Shown here: positions 1 through 7,689 of the stretch, piece after piece
How positions within the stretch are numbered: position 1 is the first letter of the stretch
Layout of the letters: the number at the start of each line of letters is the position of its first letter
NCBI RefSeq assembly: GCF_900323885.1
Contig: NZ_OOHJ01000006.1
Span: 682,001 to 746,000, forward strand
Origin: [Actinomadura] parvosata subsp. kistnae
Lineage (GTDB): Bacteria; Actinomycetota; Actinomycetes; Streptosporangiales; Streptosporangiaceae
Length of the DNA: 64,000 nt
Reading direction: 5' to 3'
Notes under the pieces: model-generated
Database searches by the model: none
The model's input: the letters and a program-made list of their open reading frames with translations, nothing else
What the model was told of the DNA's origin: nothing
Translations under genes and position numbers: made by a program

Positions 1-1
1 C

Positions 2-229
2 GACTGCAGGCTGGTCATCGACGCCAGGTGGGAGCAGACCTGCGCCGAGCAGAAGTTCCCGCCGGTCGAGGTGAGGGTCTACGGACCACGCGTTCGTCTG
101 GCCAACCGTGCGGAACTCGAGACCGCCCGCCCGTCGGAGCACGGCAGCGTCACCGCCCGCTTCACCTGTCCCGACGATCAGGTCCTCGAAGTCCGGTCGA
201 AGTCCCTGCCCCGTATCGCGGAGGGCTGA
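2..229 (+). CDS. C-terminal part of an unidentified protein (cut by window edge)
   Basis: The frame beginning at base 2 is open from the window edge to TGA at 227-229, giving the last 75 residues of a protein. The tail is hydrophilic with two cysteines and contains the segments VEVRVYGPRVRLANRAE and LEVRSKSLPRIAEG. I do not recognise a family. Composition is ordinary for coding DNA of this genome. A short ORF with a strong Shine-Dalgarno follows 22 bases later, so the two could be co-transcribed. No membrane segment is visible. Confidence 0.45.
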   Translation, partial: DCRLVIDARWEQTCAEQKFPPVEVRVYGPRVRLANRAELETARPSEHGSVTARFTCPDDQVLEVRSKSLPRIAEG

Positions 230-251
230 GCGCGTGTGGAAGGAGGTGGCC

Positions 252-428
252 ATGCCGCCACATGACGAGGCCCGGCAGCGGTCCATCGCCGCGCGCCGGG
301 ACCGCGGCGGCAGGACAGGCCGTCCAGCCGGGCGGGCATCTGGACATGCCCATCGCCACCGCGGTGTGGCATCCCGGCAGGAGCACCTGCCCACATGCCG
401 GGCCGCCGAACGGAGGACGCGGTCGTGA
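252..428 (+). CDS. short ORF behind a strong ribosome-binding site, unidentified
   Basis: ATG at 252 sits a few bases after AAGGAGGTGG, one of the best Shine-Dalgarno matches in the window. The 58-residue product is rich in Arg, His and Gly and matches no family I know. Another frame downstream (GTG 425 to 799) contains a WHPG motif that also occurs in a third frame near 366, so this may be the start of a longer gene since broken by frameshifts. It is listed because of the ribosome-binding site, not because the protein looks convincing. Confidence 0.22.
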   Translation: MPPHDEARQRSIAARRDRGGRTGRPAGRASGHAHRHRGVASRQEHLPTCRAAERRTRS

Positions 429-429
429 C

Positions 430-915
430 GGTCGACGAAAACGACGGTGTGCTCGTTCCTGCTGTGGTGTGGCACCCCGGAACGAGCGCTCAGGGCCCGA
501 GCACCGCGACGCTCGCGGCGTCGGGCGGGCACGGTGGCAGGCATGGTGGCGGGGGAGCGGTCGGCGCGTTCGGGCAGCAGGCCGAGCCGCCGCTGCCGCC
601 GCCCGCGCCGCTGGTGGACTCGGTCGGCGACATCGCCGGGCTGCGGCCGCGCCGCCGCCGCCGCGACGGCGGCGAGGTGCCCGGCGCCGACGCGACCCTG
701 CTGCGGGCCGCCGGCGTGCCGGCCCAGGACGTTCAGGACGCAGCCACGGCGGCGACCTGCACCTGGCCGCCCTTCAGCACGCGCCCGCCCGCGTGCTGAA
801 CGCCACCGGCGCCAGGCCCGTGCTGACCGTCCACCACAGCGTGCAGCAGGCCATCCTCACGGCCCTGCACGCCAGCCATGGCCCGCGGGACGAACCGTAG
901 AGTCGACACTACTGA
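430..915. other. gene-poor stretch, probable gene debris
   Basis: No reading frame here has a recognisable domain. Several overlapping frames are open only because the DNA is very GC-rich; their products are Pro/Arg/Ala-rich low-complexity strings. A WHPG motif recurs in two frames near 366 and 467, hinting at a duplicated or frameshifted gene that I cannot name. Confidence 0.3.
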
Positions 916-970
916 GACATCCCAGGAGCTTAGGCGTCAAGCTGCGAGCTTCCCGAGATCCTGGGATGTC
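916..970 (-). terminator. hairpin downstream of the cupin gene
   Basis: GACATCCCAGGA at 916-927 is the exact reverse complement of TCCTGGGATGTC at 959-970, a 12-bp stem around a 31-base loop that contains a smaller AGCTT/AAGCT pairing. It begins 3 bases after the cupin stop codon (read on the minus strand). There is no T-tract, so it may act as a factor-dependent terminator or a 3' stabilising structure. Confidence 0.45.
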
Positions 971-972
971 CC

Positions 973-1344
973 TCAGGCGCCTGCCGACGCCGCCACGTGC
1001 TCGGCATACACCTCAGGCGGGTTGGCCACATACACCATCTCGGTGTCCTCCTCGGCCCACGAGGCGTTCGACGTGCCGCCGGGGAGGTAGATCGCCTCTC
1101 CGGGGCCGGCGGTCAAGGTCTCACCGCCGACGGTGCGCACGGTGTAGGAGCCCTTGGTCACAATGAGCACCTCATCGTAGGGGAAGGAGATGTCCATCGA
1201 CTCTCCCTTGTCGAGGCGGGCGAACCCCACGGTCATTTTCGCGTCGGGCCAGGAGGCCGCGTCGATGAGGTCGTTGACGTAAATCCGGCGGTCGCCGACG
1301 GCGGTCCAGGAGCCGTCTGCGGTGGTGATCTTCTGTACGTTCAT
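973..1344 (-). CDS. cupin-domain protein (EutQ-like)
   Basis: A 123-residue single-domain protein with the beta-strand rhythm of a cupin: the DISFPYDEVLIVTKGSYTV segment (about 53-71) covers cupin motif 1 and the GPGEAIYLPGG segment (about 81-91) cupin motif 2. It resembles the small cupins grouped with ethanolamine-utilisation EutQ. The usual His ligands of motif 1 are not obvious (Asp/Glu present instead), so metal binding is uncertain. No signal peptide, so cytosolic. Its promoter region carries a MerR/SoxR-type dyad (1352-1382), which suggests induction by redox-active compounds or a MerR-family effector; no MerR gene lies nearby. The gene stands alone and ends just before a hairpin. Confidence 0.75.
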   Translation of the reverse strand: MNVQKITTADGSWTAVGDRRIYVNDLIDAASWPDAKMTVGFARLDKGESMDISFPYDEVLIVTKGSYTVRTVGGETLTAGPGEAIYLPGGTSNASWAEEDTEMVYVANPPEVYAEHVAASAGA

Positions 1345-1351
1345 GGCTTCG

Positions 1352-1382
1352 ACGGTAGAACCTCAAGTGAACTTGAGATCAA
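1352..1382 (-). promoter_or_regulatory. MerR/SoxR-type promoter of the cupin gene
   Basis: Read on the minus strand, a -35-like TTGATC (1377-1382) and a -10-like TACCGT (1352-1357) are separated by exactly 19 bases, the over-long spacer typical of MerR-family promoters. The spacer holds the dyad CTCAAGT-N2-ACTTGAG (1362-1377), which matches the core of the known SoxR operator apart from its centre and one flank base. The cupin start codon follows at 1344. Confidence 0.6.
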
Positions 1383-1521
1383 GTCATCGTCTATCGCTCA
1401 GCTCAGTGATCCGAGTCTGAATCTTGGAGATCTAAGCACCAACGCACCGAGAGCGATGCGCTGCTCTCACCGTCTTGCCGTCGCCCTCTAGGCATAGAGG
1501 GGAGAAACCTTAGCCGTGGTG

Positions 1522-1545
1522 TACGAAGTACCGTACGGTTTCGTA
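1522..1545 (+). promoter_or_regulatory. dyad at the start of the frameshifted gene
   Basis: TACGAA (1522-1527) and TTCGTA (1540-1545) flank the palindrome ACCGTACGGT; the two arms match apart from a two-base bulge. It ends at the ATG of the gene at 1545, where a repressor could block initiation. The cognate regulator is unknown; autoregulation is an inference. Confidence 0.35.
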
Positions 1546-2095
1546 TGAAGGTCCATACGATCCTGGAGGCGCTCACGCGCACGTCCACCGTCGAATACCG
1601 CGAGCCGATCGGCGCCGGTCCCACGCTCACCGACTTCGTCGTCACGGTCGACCAGGCGGAGTTGGAGGCCCTCGGCGAGGGCGCGTTCGGCCGCGCCCAT
1701 CTGCGCGAGTTCACGCACGCCGCCGTGTGGGGCCTGATCTTGTTGCGCACCCTGGAGCGCGCTGGCACTCCAAGCTCGGCGGCAGCCACGGCGACCTGGC
1801 GGCCGCGATGGACGTGGCCCGCTCGGCTGCGCAAAGCCACGTCCAGGCGCTGCTGGAACGAGAGCCGTCCGAGGGCGAGCGATGGGCGACCGGCCGGCGC
1901 CCGGCTGCCTCCGACGCTCCGGTCAAGCCGCACACGGTGACCATCGACCTGATGGATGGCGAGCACACCTACTGGGTGCTCACCGAGGCGCTGCGCGAGT
2001 TCGCCCACCGCCAGAACGGCGAGCGCCAGGCACGGCACTGCCGGGAGTGGGCGGCCGCCGAAGCGCTCCTTGCCCACATCGACGATGTCCTCTAG
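1545..2095 (+). pseudogene. unidentified gene broken by a frameshift near 1760
   Basis: The N-terminal frame (ATG 1545) reads sensibly through FGRAHLREFTHAAVWGLILL and then degenerates. A second frame picks up from about 1765 with GGSHGDLAAAMDVARSAAQS, which looks like a helix-turn-helix start, and continues to a stop at 2093-2095. Joined, they give about 183 residues, probably a small DNA-binding protein of unknown family. The stop now reads TAG because the IS630 element begins inside it. Removing both insertion sequences restores CTC TAA, so the original frame also ended here and the C-terminus was not lost. A sequencing indel is an alternative to true decay. Confidence 0.5.
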
Positions 2096-3351
2096 TGCTG
2101 TGACCAGAAACGATCACCGGGTTGGCGCGTAGGACGGTGTTGCCGGTTGGATCAGCTGATCACGTTCGTTCAGCAGTCGGGAGGCCCGGTGACGCAACCG
2201 GTCAAGGTCCGCAGGCTCTCGGACCAAGAGGGGCAGAAGCTGCAGCGCATCGTACGGCGCGGCACGATGAGCACGGTGCGTTACCGGCGGGCGATGATCC
2301 TGCTGGCCTCGGCGGGCGGCAACACCGTCCCGGTGATCGCGCGCCTGGTGCAGGCCGACGAGGACACCGTGCGGGACGTCATCCACCGGTTCAACGAGAT
2401 CGGGCTGGCCTGCCTGGACCCTCAGTGGGCGGGAGGCCGTCCCCGCCTGATGAGTCCTGACGACGAAGAGTTCATCGCGGCGACGGCCACCACCCGCCCG
2501 ACCAAGCTCGGCCAGCCGTTCACCCGCTGGTCCATCCGCAAGCTTTTGCACTATCTGCGCCGCCTGCCCGGCCGGGCCATCACCCTGGGCCGGGAGGCGT
2601 TACGCACCCTGCTGCATCGGCGCGGGATCACCTTCCAGCGCACCAAGACCTGGAAGGACTCGCCCGATACGGACTTCGACGCCAAGCTGGAGGAGATCGA
2701 GTACGCCCTCACCCACCGCCCCGAGCGCACCTTCGCCTTCGACGAGTTCGGCCCGCTCGGCATCCGTCCCACCGCCGGGACGGGCTGGGCACCCGCCGGT
2801 GAGCCGGACCGGTTGCCGGCCACCTACCGCCGCACCCAGGGCGTGCGGTACTTCCACGGCTGCTACTCCGTCGGCGACGACCTGCTGTGGGGCGTCAACC
2901 GGGCGCGCAAGGGCATCGACTACACCTGGGCCGCCCTGAAATCGATCCGGGCCGCCCGGCCGGACGGCGCACCGATCTACGTGATCCTGGACAACCTGTC
3001 AGCGCACAAGAACTGGCGCATCCGCACCTGGGCCAAGAAACACAAGGTCAGGCTGCTGTTCACGCCGACCTACGCCTCCTGGGCCAACCCGATCGAGGCC
3101 CACTTCGGGCCGCTGCGCCAGTTCACCCTGGCCAACTCCGACCACCCGAACCACACCGTCCAAACCCGGGCCCTGCACGCCTATCTGCGCTGGCGCAACG
3201 CCAACGCCCGCCATCCCGACGTTCTGGCCGCTCAACGCCGCGAACGCGCCCGGATCCGCAGCGAGAAGGGCATCCGCTGGGGCGGCCGGCCCCTCGCACC
3301 GGCAGCCTGACCCCCCTCACCCAACCCGGTGATCATTTCCGGTCACAGCAC
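2095..3351 (+). mobile_element. IS630-family insertion sequence, complete
   Basis: Terminal inverted repeats of about 31 bp (2095-2125 and 3321-3351) differ at only two positions and begin GTGCTGTGACC. The element is flanked by TA at 2093-2094 and 3352-3353, the target duplication of the IS630/Tc1 superfamily. It carries one transposase gene and lies in the stop codon of the preceding gene. Its right TA is also the left TA of the next element. Confidence 0.9.
2189..3310 (+). CDS. IS630-family transposase (DDE)
   Basis: The product has an N-terminal helix-turn-helix region (YRRAMILLASAGGNTVPVIA) and a DDE catalytic domain. The acidic residues are visible in FAFDEFGPLG, VILDNLSAHK and WANPIEAHFGPL, in the order and spacing of IS630 transposases. 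GTG 2189 was chosen as start (373 residues); an in-frame TTG at 2147 would add 14 residues but lies close to the terminal repeat. No frameshift or missing catalytic residue, so the element looks potentially active. Confidence 0.88.
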   Translation: MTQPVKVRRLSDQEGQKLQRIVRRGTMSTVRYRRAMILLASAGGNTVPVIARLVQADEDTVRDVIHRFNEIGLACLDPQWAGGRPRLMSPDDEEFIAATATTRPTKLGQPFTRWSIRKLLHYLRRLPGRAITLGREALRTLLHRRGITFQRTKTWKDSPDTDFDAKLEEIEYALTHRPERTFAFDEFGPLGIRPTAGTGWAPAGEPDRLPATYRRTQGVRYFHGCYSVGDDLLWGVNRARKGIDYTWAALKSIRAARPDGAPIYVILDNLSAHKNWRIRTWAKKHKVRLLFTPTYASWANPIEAHFGPLRQFTLANSDHPNHTVQTRALHAYLRWRNANARHPDVLAAQRRERARIRSEKGIRWGGRPLAPAA

Positions 3352-3353
3352 TA

Positions 3354-4454
3354 GGAGCTGTTTGGAGTTCGGATCATGTGGTCGAGGTAAGGAGTCTTAA
3401 CCACAAGGTCGAGCCCCGGAGGTAGAGCCCCGCCTCGTAGCTTTCCGGGGCTTTGTCGTAGCGGGTGGCCAGGCCACGCCAGGTCTTGATCTTTTGAAAG
3501 CAGCGTTCGACGGTGTTGCGTTGCCGGTAACGCTGCGGATCGAAGGTGATGGGCCGCCCACCGGCCGACCCCTTCTTCTTCCGGTTGGCCTGCTGGTCGC
3601 TCTTCTCCGGGATGGCCGCGCGGATCCGGCGGCGACGCAGATAGGCGCGGTTGGCCTTGGAGGAATAGGCCTTGTCCGCGGCCACCGCAGCCGGGCGGGT
3701 CCGTGGCCGGCCCACCGGCCCGGCCACCCGGATCTTGTCCAGCACGGCGGTGAACCGCGGGCAGTCGGCAGCTTGGCCGGGCGTGAGCACGAACACCAGC
3801 GGTAGCCCGGCGGCATCGACCGCGGCATGAATCTTGCTGCTCAGCCCGCCCCGGGATCGGCCGAGCGCGGCCGCCATCGCCCGCGCCTTACGGCGTCGCC
3901 GGACAGTGGCGCGCTCGTGCGGCGGTGACGTGCCGGCCTCGGGTGTGGCCTGGGGCGCATCACCCGCAGCACCGGCGGCTGCTCCGCCAACGGAGCCCCC
4001 TTTTCCTCGGTCAGCGCCTGCTCCAGCGCATCCAAGGTCTCCCCGGCCACCGCCAGCCCGGCCGACTCCTGATGCGCCCGCACGATCGTGGAATCCACGC
4101 TGACCAGTTCCAGTCCCACCTGCCCGCGCGCTGCGGCCTCGGCAATCAACGCCTCCATCAACCCCTGGAACACCCCGGCATTGGCCCAGTTGTTGAACCG
4201 GGAGTACACCGTGGACCAAGGCCCATAGCGTTCCGGCACGTCACGCCAGCCCGACCCCGTCCGGAACCGCCACAAGATCCCATTGAACTGCTCACGCATC
4301 CGCCGTGGCAGCGGCCCGGTAGCCGCCACCGGCAGATGCGGCTCGATCAACGCCCACTCGGCATCGGTCACATCAAAGCGCGCCACATCGGAGTTCTACC
4401 AGCCACAGCCAGCCCAGCGTCGACCTAGCCAAGATCCGAGCCCCAAACAACTCC
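3354..4454 (-). mobile_element. IS5-family (IS427-like) insertion sequence
   Basis: Imperfect terminal repeats are present: GGAGCTGTTTGGAGTTCGG at 3354 on the plus strand and GGAGTTGTTTGGGGCTCGG at the other end on the minus strand. Flanking dinucleotides are TA at 3352-3353 and TA at 4455-4456, as expected for IS427-type elements. The left TA is the same dinucleotide that bounds the IS630 copy, so the two elements are exactly abutted. Confidence 0.88.
3374..4386 (-). CDS. IS5-family transposase in two overlapping frames
   Basis: The first frame (ATG 4386 to 3841) encodes the N-terminal DUF4096-like half, starting MARFDVTDAEWALIEPHL and reaching the first catalytic Asp in VDSTIVRAHQ. The second frame (to 3374) carries AADKAYSSKANRAYL and NTVERCFQKIKTWRGLATRYDK, with the second Asp and the Glu. 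IS427-type elements commonly make the full enzyme by ribosomal frameshifting between overlapping frames, which is the likely reading here. A disabling indel cannot be excluded. Confidence 0.82.
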
Positions 4455-4620
4455 TAAGAGGTCGGCAGACCGCACCCCGCACTGACTTCCCAAAATGCAC
4501 ATCCGCCCGGCCTCGGGATCGTGCTCCTCATCCAGGAGCACCTCAGGATCGGCCTCTGTCACGTCCCGCAGGCGCACGTCCTCATTCATGCGGGGCAGTC
4601 AACCACCCGCCACCGACAGT

Positions 4621-5058
4621 TCAGCCGTCACGCAGCGTCGCCAGGAACTGCTCGATCCGGCGGGCGCGCGTCTCCGGCCGCTTCGCCGACTCGATCGCGT
4701 GCACGTGCTGCCGCCTGGCGCTGTGGGAGAGGCGGTCGTAGGCGGCCCGCGCGGCCGGGTCGGCGTCGAGGGCGCGAGCGAGCTTCTCAGGCTCGGCGAC
4801 GGCCGGGGGCTCGGGGTCGATCTCCAGGCCGACCTCGACCTCCTCCCCGATCTCGACGCCGGCGGCCTCGCGGTTGGCCTTGCTGAGGCCGAGCAGGTAG
4901 CGTCCGCGCATGATGGCCACCCTGCTCCTCCAAGTGTGGCCGTTGAGCGTGATGATCACGCGGGGCCGCTTGCCCGCGCCGAGTGCGTCCACGACGGCCT
5001 CGGGAACCTCCAGCCCGCGCATCGGCTCGGGAGGCTCCACAACAGTACGAAATTTCAT
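4621..5058 (-). CDS. YdeI/OmpD-associated family protein with DUF1905-like domain
   Basis: A 145-residue cytosolic protein. The first half (MKFRTVVEPPEPM to VEVGLEIDPE) matches the DUF1905 beta-barrel pattern; the second half (AAYDRLSHSARRQHVHAIESAKRPETRARRI) is the YdeI-like helical tail seen in proteins annotated as bacteriocin-protection or OmpD-associated. ATG 5058 is the natural start, since upstream sequence in this frame belongs to the neighbouring VOC gene in another frame. The gap to the VOC gene is 8 bases, so they probably share a transcript. Biochemical role unknown for the family. Confidence 0.75.
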   Translation of the reverse strand: MKFRTVVEPPEPMRGLEVPEAVVDALGAGKRPRVIITLNGHTWRSRVAIMRGRYLLGLSKANREAAGVEIGEEVEVGLEIDPEPPAVAEPEKLARALDADPAARAAYDRLSHSARRQHVHAIESAKRPETRARRIEQFLATLRDG

Positions 5059-5066
5059 CAGATCGC

Positions 5067-5477
5067 TCAGTGCAGCTCGTTGATGCGGATCAGGTTGCCG
5101 GCGGGGTCGCGGAAGGCGCAGTCGCGGCGCCCGTACGGGTGCGCGATCGGCTCCTGCACCACCTCGGCCCCCCGCGCCTGCACCCGGTCGAACGCCTCGT
5201 CGAGGTCGGTGGTGCCGAGGTTGAGCACGGCGTAGGTGCCCTTGGACATCATCTCGGCGATGGTGTGCCGCTCGTCGTCGGTCAGGTCGGGGCTCGCGGC
5301 GGGAGGGCGCAGGACGATGGAGGTGCCGGGCTGGTTCACGGGGCCGATGGTGATCCAGTGCAGCCCGTTGTACTCGACGTCCTTGCGGACCTCGAACCCT
5401 AGGATGTCGCGGTAGAAGGCCAGCGAGGCGGCGGGGTCGTCGTGGGGCAGGAACGTTTCGTGGATGGTGAAATCCAT
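5067..5477 (-). CDS. VOC/glyoxalase-family protein
   Basis: A 136-residue single VOC unit. It has the two beta-alpha-beta-beta-beta repeats: FLPHDDPAASLAFYRDILGF at the start and FDRVQARGAEVVQEP with CAFRDPAGNLIRINELH at the end. PAGNLIRI is the typical closing strand carrying the metal-ligand Glu position, here replaced, so a binding or resistance role is as likely as catalysis. ATG 5477 was preferred over GTG 5537 because homologues start near the first strand. It probably heads a two-gene unit with the YdeI-like gene. Confidence 0.78.
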   Translation of the reverse strand: MDFTIHETFLPHDDPAASLAFYRDILGFEVRKDVEYNGLHWITIGPVNQPGTSIVLRPPAASPDLTDDERHTIAEMMSKGTYAVLNLGTTDLDEAFDRVQARGAEVVQEPIAHPYGRRDCAFRDPAGNLIRINELH

Positions 5478-5538
5478 GTCGATGAAGGTAGTGGGGGCCC
5501 GCGGGCCGGGCTTCTTGATTTCTGATCGTTCGGGCACA

Positions 5539-5566
5539 GCGGCGGCCCGCCGGGGCGGGCCGCCGC
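5539..5566 (-). terminator. strong GC hairpin after the decarboxylase gene
   Basis: GCGGCGGCCCGCC (5539-5551) pairs perfectly with GGCGGGCCGCCGC (5554-5566) around a 2-base loop. It lies 8 bases downstream of the stop of the gene at 5574-6026 read on the minus strand, where a rho-independent-like terminator would be expected; actinobacterial terminators often lack a T-tract. Confidence 0.7.
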
Positions 5567-5573
5567 GGGGTGC

Positions 5574-6026
5574 TCACTGCCAGTTCTGGCCGGCGGGCAC
5601 CTGGAACGTGGTGTTGATGCGGTTGAAGAAGTTCGTCGTCGCGATCATCAGCACCAGGGCTCCGAGCTGCCGCTCGTCGTAGTGCTTGGCCGCCTCGGCG
5701 TAGATCTCGTCCGTCACCGCGCCGGGCCGGTCGGCCAGCCGGGTCGCGGCCTCGGTGAGCGCCAGCGCGGCCCGCTCGGCGTCGTCGTAGATGGGGTTCT
5801 CGTACCAGGCGGCGAGATTGAGCAGCTTCTCCGCGCTCACCCCCGACCTGGTGGCACCCTTGACGCCGGCGTCCACGCAGGCGCTGCAGCCGTTGATCTG
5901 GCTCGCGCGCAGGTGCACCAGCTCCATCGTCTCCTGCGGCACGCCGCCGCCGTACATCACCTTGTAGAGCTGCTGCACGGCGCCCGTGATGTCGGGCTGG
6001 CTCGAAGGGTCCTTGATACGCGTCAT
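5574..6026 (-). CDS. carboxymuconolactone decarboxylase / AhpD-like peroxidase family protein
   Basis: A 150-residue all-helical protein of the AhpD-like superfamily. The redox motif CSAC is at residues 47-50 (INGCSACVDAG), preceded by the conserved helix VHLRASQ. Members reduce peroxides with a CxxC pair or decarboxylate carboxymuconolactone; the intact CxxC favours a peroxidase-like role. ATG 6026 has a good ribosome-binding site (GGGGGAG). The gene is divergent from an ECF41-type sigma factor. Decarboxylase, oxidoreductase and epimerase genes are the known neighbours and targets of that sigma group, and a matching promoter lies at 6071-6097. Confidence 0.85.
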   Translation of the reverse strand: MTRIKDPSSQPDITGAVQQLYKVMYGGGVPQETMELVHLRASQINGCSACVDAGVKGATRSGVSAEKLLNLAAWYENPIYDDAERAALALTEAATRLADRPGAVTDEIYAEAAKHYDERQLGALVLMIATTNFFNRINTTFQVPAGQNWQ

Positions 6027-6070
6027 GTCTGCTCCCCCGTGAGGGTCGTCGGTTCGGTTGACGCCACTAC

Positions 6071-6097
6071 GACGTGCCGCGCCCCGGAAAGGTAACG
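6071..6097 (-). promoter_or_regulatory. ECF41-type promoter for the decarboxylase gene
   Basis: On the minus strand CGTTACC (6091-6097) is followed by a 16-base spacer and CGTC (6071-6074), then GTAGTGGCG. The spacing and the CGTC -10 element agree with the published ECF41 consensus (TGTCACA-N16-CGTC); the -35 differs slightly. The same element occurs in mirror image at 6108-6134. Confidence 0.7.
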
Positions 6098-6107
6098 CGG
6101 GCGGCGA

Positions 6108-6134
6108 CGTTACCTTTGGGGCCCGCGGCACGTC
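6108..6134 (+). promoter_or_regulatory. ECF41-type promoter for the sigma factor gene
   Basis: CGTTACC (6108-6114), a 16-base spacer and CGTC (6131-6134), followed by GTAGTGGCG. The -35 and -10 elements are identical to those of the divergent promoter at 6071-6097. The two make a large inverted repeat whose arms are conserved at the promoter elements and differ in the spacer. This implies that the sigma factor transcribes both its own gene and its neighbour. Confidence 0.7.
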
Positions 6135-6163
6135 GTAGTGGCGGAGAGCATCGAGGAAGGACC

Positions 6164-7036
6164 GTGATCGTGACCGACGAGGAAGAGCTGGCTGCCGCGT
6201 TCGAGGACCAGCGCTCCTACCTGCACGCGATGGCGTACCGGCTGCTCGGCTCGCACGCGGACGCGGACGACGCCGTGCAGGAGGCGTGGCTGCGGCTCGT
6301 GCGCAACGGCGCCGAGGGGATCGGCGAGCTGCGCGGCTGGCTGACCACGGTGACGGTCCGGATCTGCCTGGACGTGCTGCGCAGGCACGGCGTACGGCGC
6401 GAGCAGCCGCTGGAGCTGGAGGTCGGGATGCTCCCGCGCGACGCGGTCTGGGAGGCTGGGGCCGATCCCGAGCAGGAGGCGCTGCTCGCCGAGTCCGTCG
6501 GTCTCGCCCTGTACGTCGTCATGGACGTCCTGACGCCGGCCGAGCGGGTGGCGTTCGTGCTCCACGACGTGTTCGAGGTGCCGTTCGACGGGGTGGCGGC
6601 GATCCTGGGGCGCAGCACCGCGGCCACGAAGATGCTCGCCAGCCGCGCCAGGGGCCGGTTGCGGGCGGGCGTGCCCGCCGCCGACACCGCGGGCAGGGAG
6701 GTCGTGGACGCGTTCTTCGAGGCGGTCGGCCACGGCGACGTGGACCGGCTGCTGACCATCCTCGCGCCCGACGCCGAACTGCGCAGCCAGACGCCCGGCG
6801 GGGTGTTCACCGTGCGGGGCGCGCGCGAGATCGCCGGTCAGGCGACGCTGTTCAGGAACGCGCGGGCGCGGCTGCACCCGGCGCTGGTGGACGGGGCGCC
6901 GGGAGCCGTCATCACCATCGGCGGGCGGCCGACCACGGTCGTGGCCTTCACGATCGTGGACGGCGTCATCACGACGATCCGGTCCATGACCGATCCGGCC
7001 CGGCTGGGCCAGGTCGTGCCCGCCTGGGTGGGCTGA
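6164..7036 (+). CDS. ECF41-type RNA polymerase sigma factor with SnoaL-like C-terminal domain
   Basis: A 290-residue sigma factor. Region 2 covers SYLHAMAYRLLGSHADADDAVQEAWLRL (about 16-43), region 4 covers LTPAERVAFVLHDVFEVPFDGVA to RSTAATKMLASRARGRL (about 125-168), and a SnoaL/NTF2-like extension fills residues 185-290. This is the ECF41/SigJ architecture, in which the C-terminal domain takes the place of an anti-sigma factor. GTG 6164 follows AGGAAGGA; the upstream open frame runs through the promoter and is not coding. It is divergent from the AhpD-like gene, its likely target. Confidence 0.88.
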   Translation: MIVTDEEELAAAFEDQRSYLHAMAYRLLGSHADADDAVQEAWLRLVRNGAEGIGELRGWLTTVTVRICLDVLRRHGVRREQPLELEVGMLPRDAVWEAGADPEQEALLAESVGLALYVVMDVLTPAERVAFVLHDVFEVPFDGVAAILGRSTAATKMLASRARGRLRAGVPAADTAGREVVDAFFEAVGHGDVDRLLTILAPDAELRSQTPGGVFTVRGAREIAGQATLFRNARARLHPALVDGAPGAVITIGGRPTTVVAFTIVDGVITTIRSMTDPARLGQVVPAWVG

Positions 7037-7043
7037 GCAGGGA

Positions 7044-7370
7044 TTATCGGGCGCGGCGCAGGCGCAGGAAGTCGCTGAGGACGTACTCCCCGAGGCGGTC
7101 GGCGCTCGGGGAGAAGACCCGGCCGCCGTTCCTGCGGGCGACCTCGTCCACGAACTCCTTCAGCCGGTCGTCGGCGGCCAGCATGAAGATGTTGATCGTG
7201 GCCCGCCGCCGGGTCATCTTGTCGATCTCGGCCAGCGTGAGCTCCAGCGTCTCGTGCGACGGCGGCCACTCGAACGCCCACCGGCCGTTGCGCATGAGGT
7301 GGGCGGTGGGCTCGCCGTCGGTGATCACCAGCGCCACGGGCTCGAAATCGGGATGGCGGTCGAGGTGGCG
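7044..7370 (-). pseudogene. 3' remnant of a vWA-domain (CoxE-like) protein
   Basis: The segment FEPVALVITDGEPTAHL is the middle of a von Willebrand A domain and the tail FSPSADRLGEYVLSDFLRLRR ends it. Only the last third of the usual protein is present: similarity stops near 7370 and the MIDAS-bearing N-terminus is missing. The break coincides with the start of an unrelated TPR fragment on the other strand, so a deletion or rearrangement joined them. Confidence 0.6.
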
Positions 7371-7375
7371 GCCGC

Positions 7376-7671
7376 CGCACGCACGGCTTCCCCGGAGACG
7401 AGGCCGAGTCACTCAACGCCCTGGCGGAAGCAGCCCGGGCCATGGGCGATCCCGCCCAGGCCGTGGCCGACCACGACGCCGCGCTGGCCGTCGCCCGCGA
7501 GGTCGGCTATCGGCCCGAACAGGCCGCGCCCATGACGGCCTGGCGCGCGCCCACCGCGATCTCGGCCAGATCGACCTGGCCCGCGACCACGCGCTGCGGG
7601 CCCTCGACCTGTACACCGCCCTCGACAGCCCCGAGGCCGGCGAAACCCGCGTCTTTCTCAGCGAACTGTGA
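7376..7671 (+). pseudogene. TPR tail of an AfsR/SARP-type regulator, frameshifted
   Basis: Two frames together give consecutive tetratricopeptide helices: ALAEAARAMGDPAQAVADHDAALAVAREVG in one frame, then ARAHRDLGQIDLARDHALRALDLY in another, ending at TGA 7669-7671. Such repeats close the large NB-ARC/TPR regulators of actinomycetes. The N-terminal DNA-binding and ATPase domains are absent and a frameshift lies near 7510. Confidence 0.5.
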
Positions 7672-7689
7672 CGCGCCTCGGTCGTTCTT

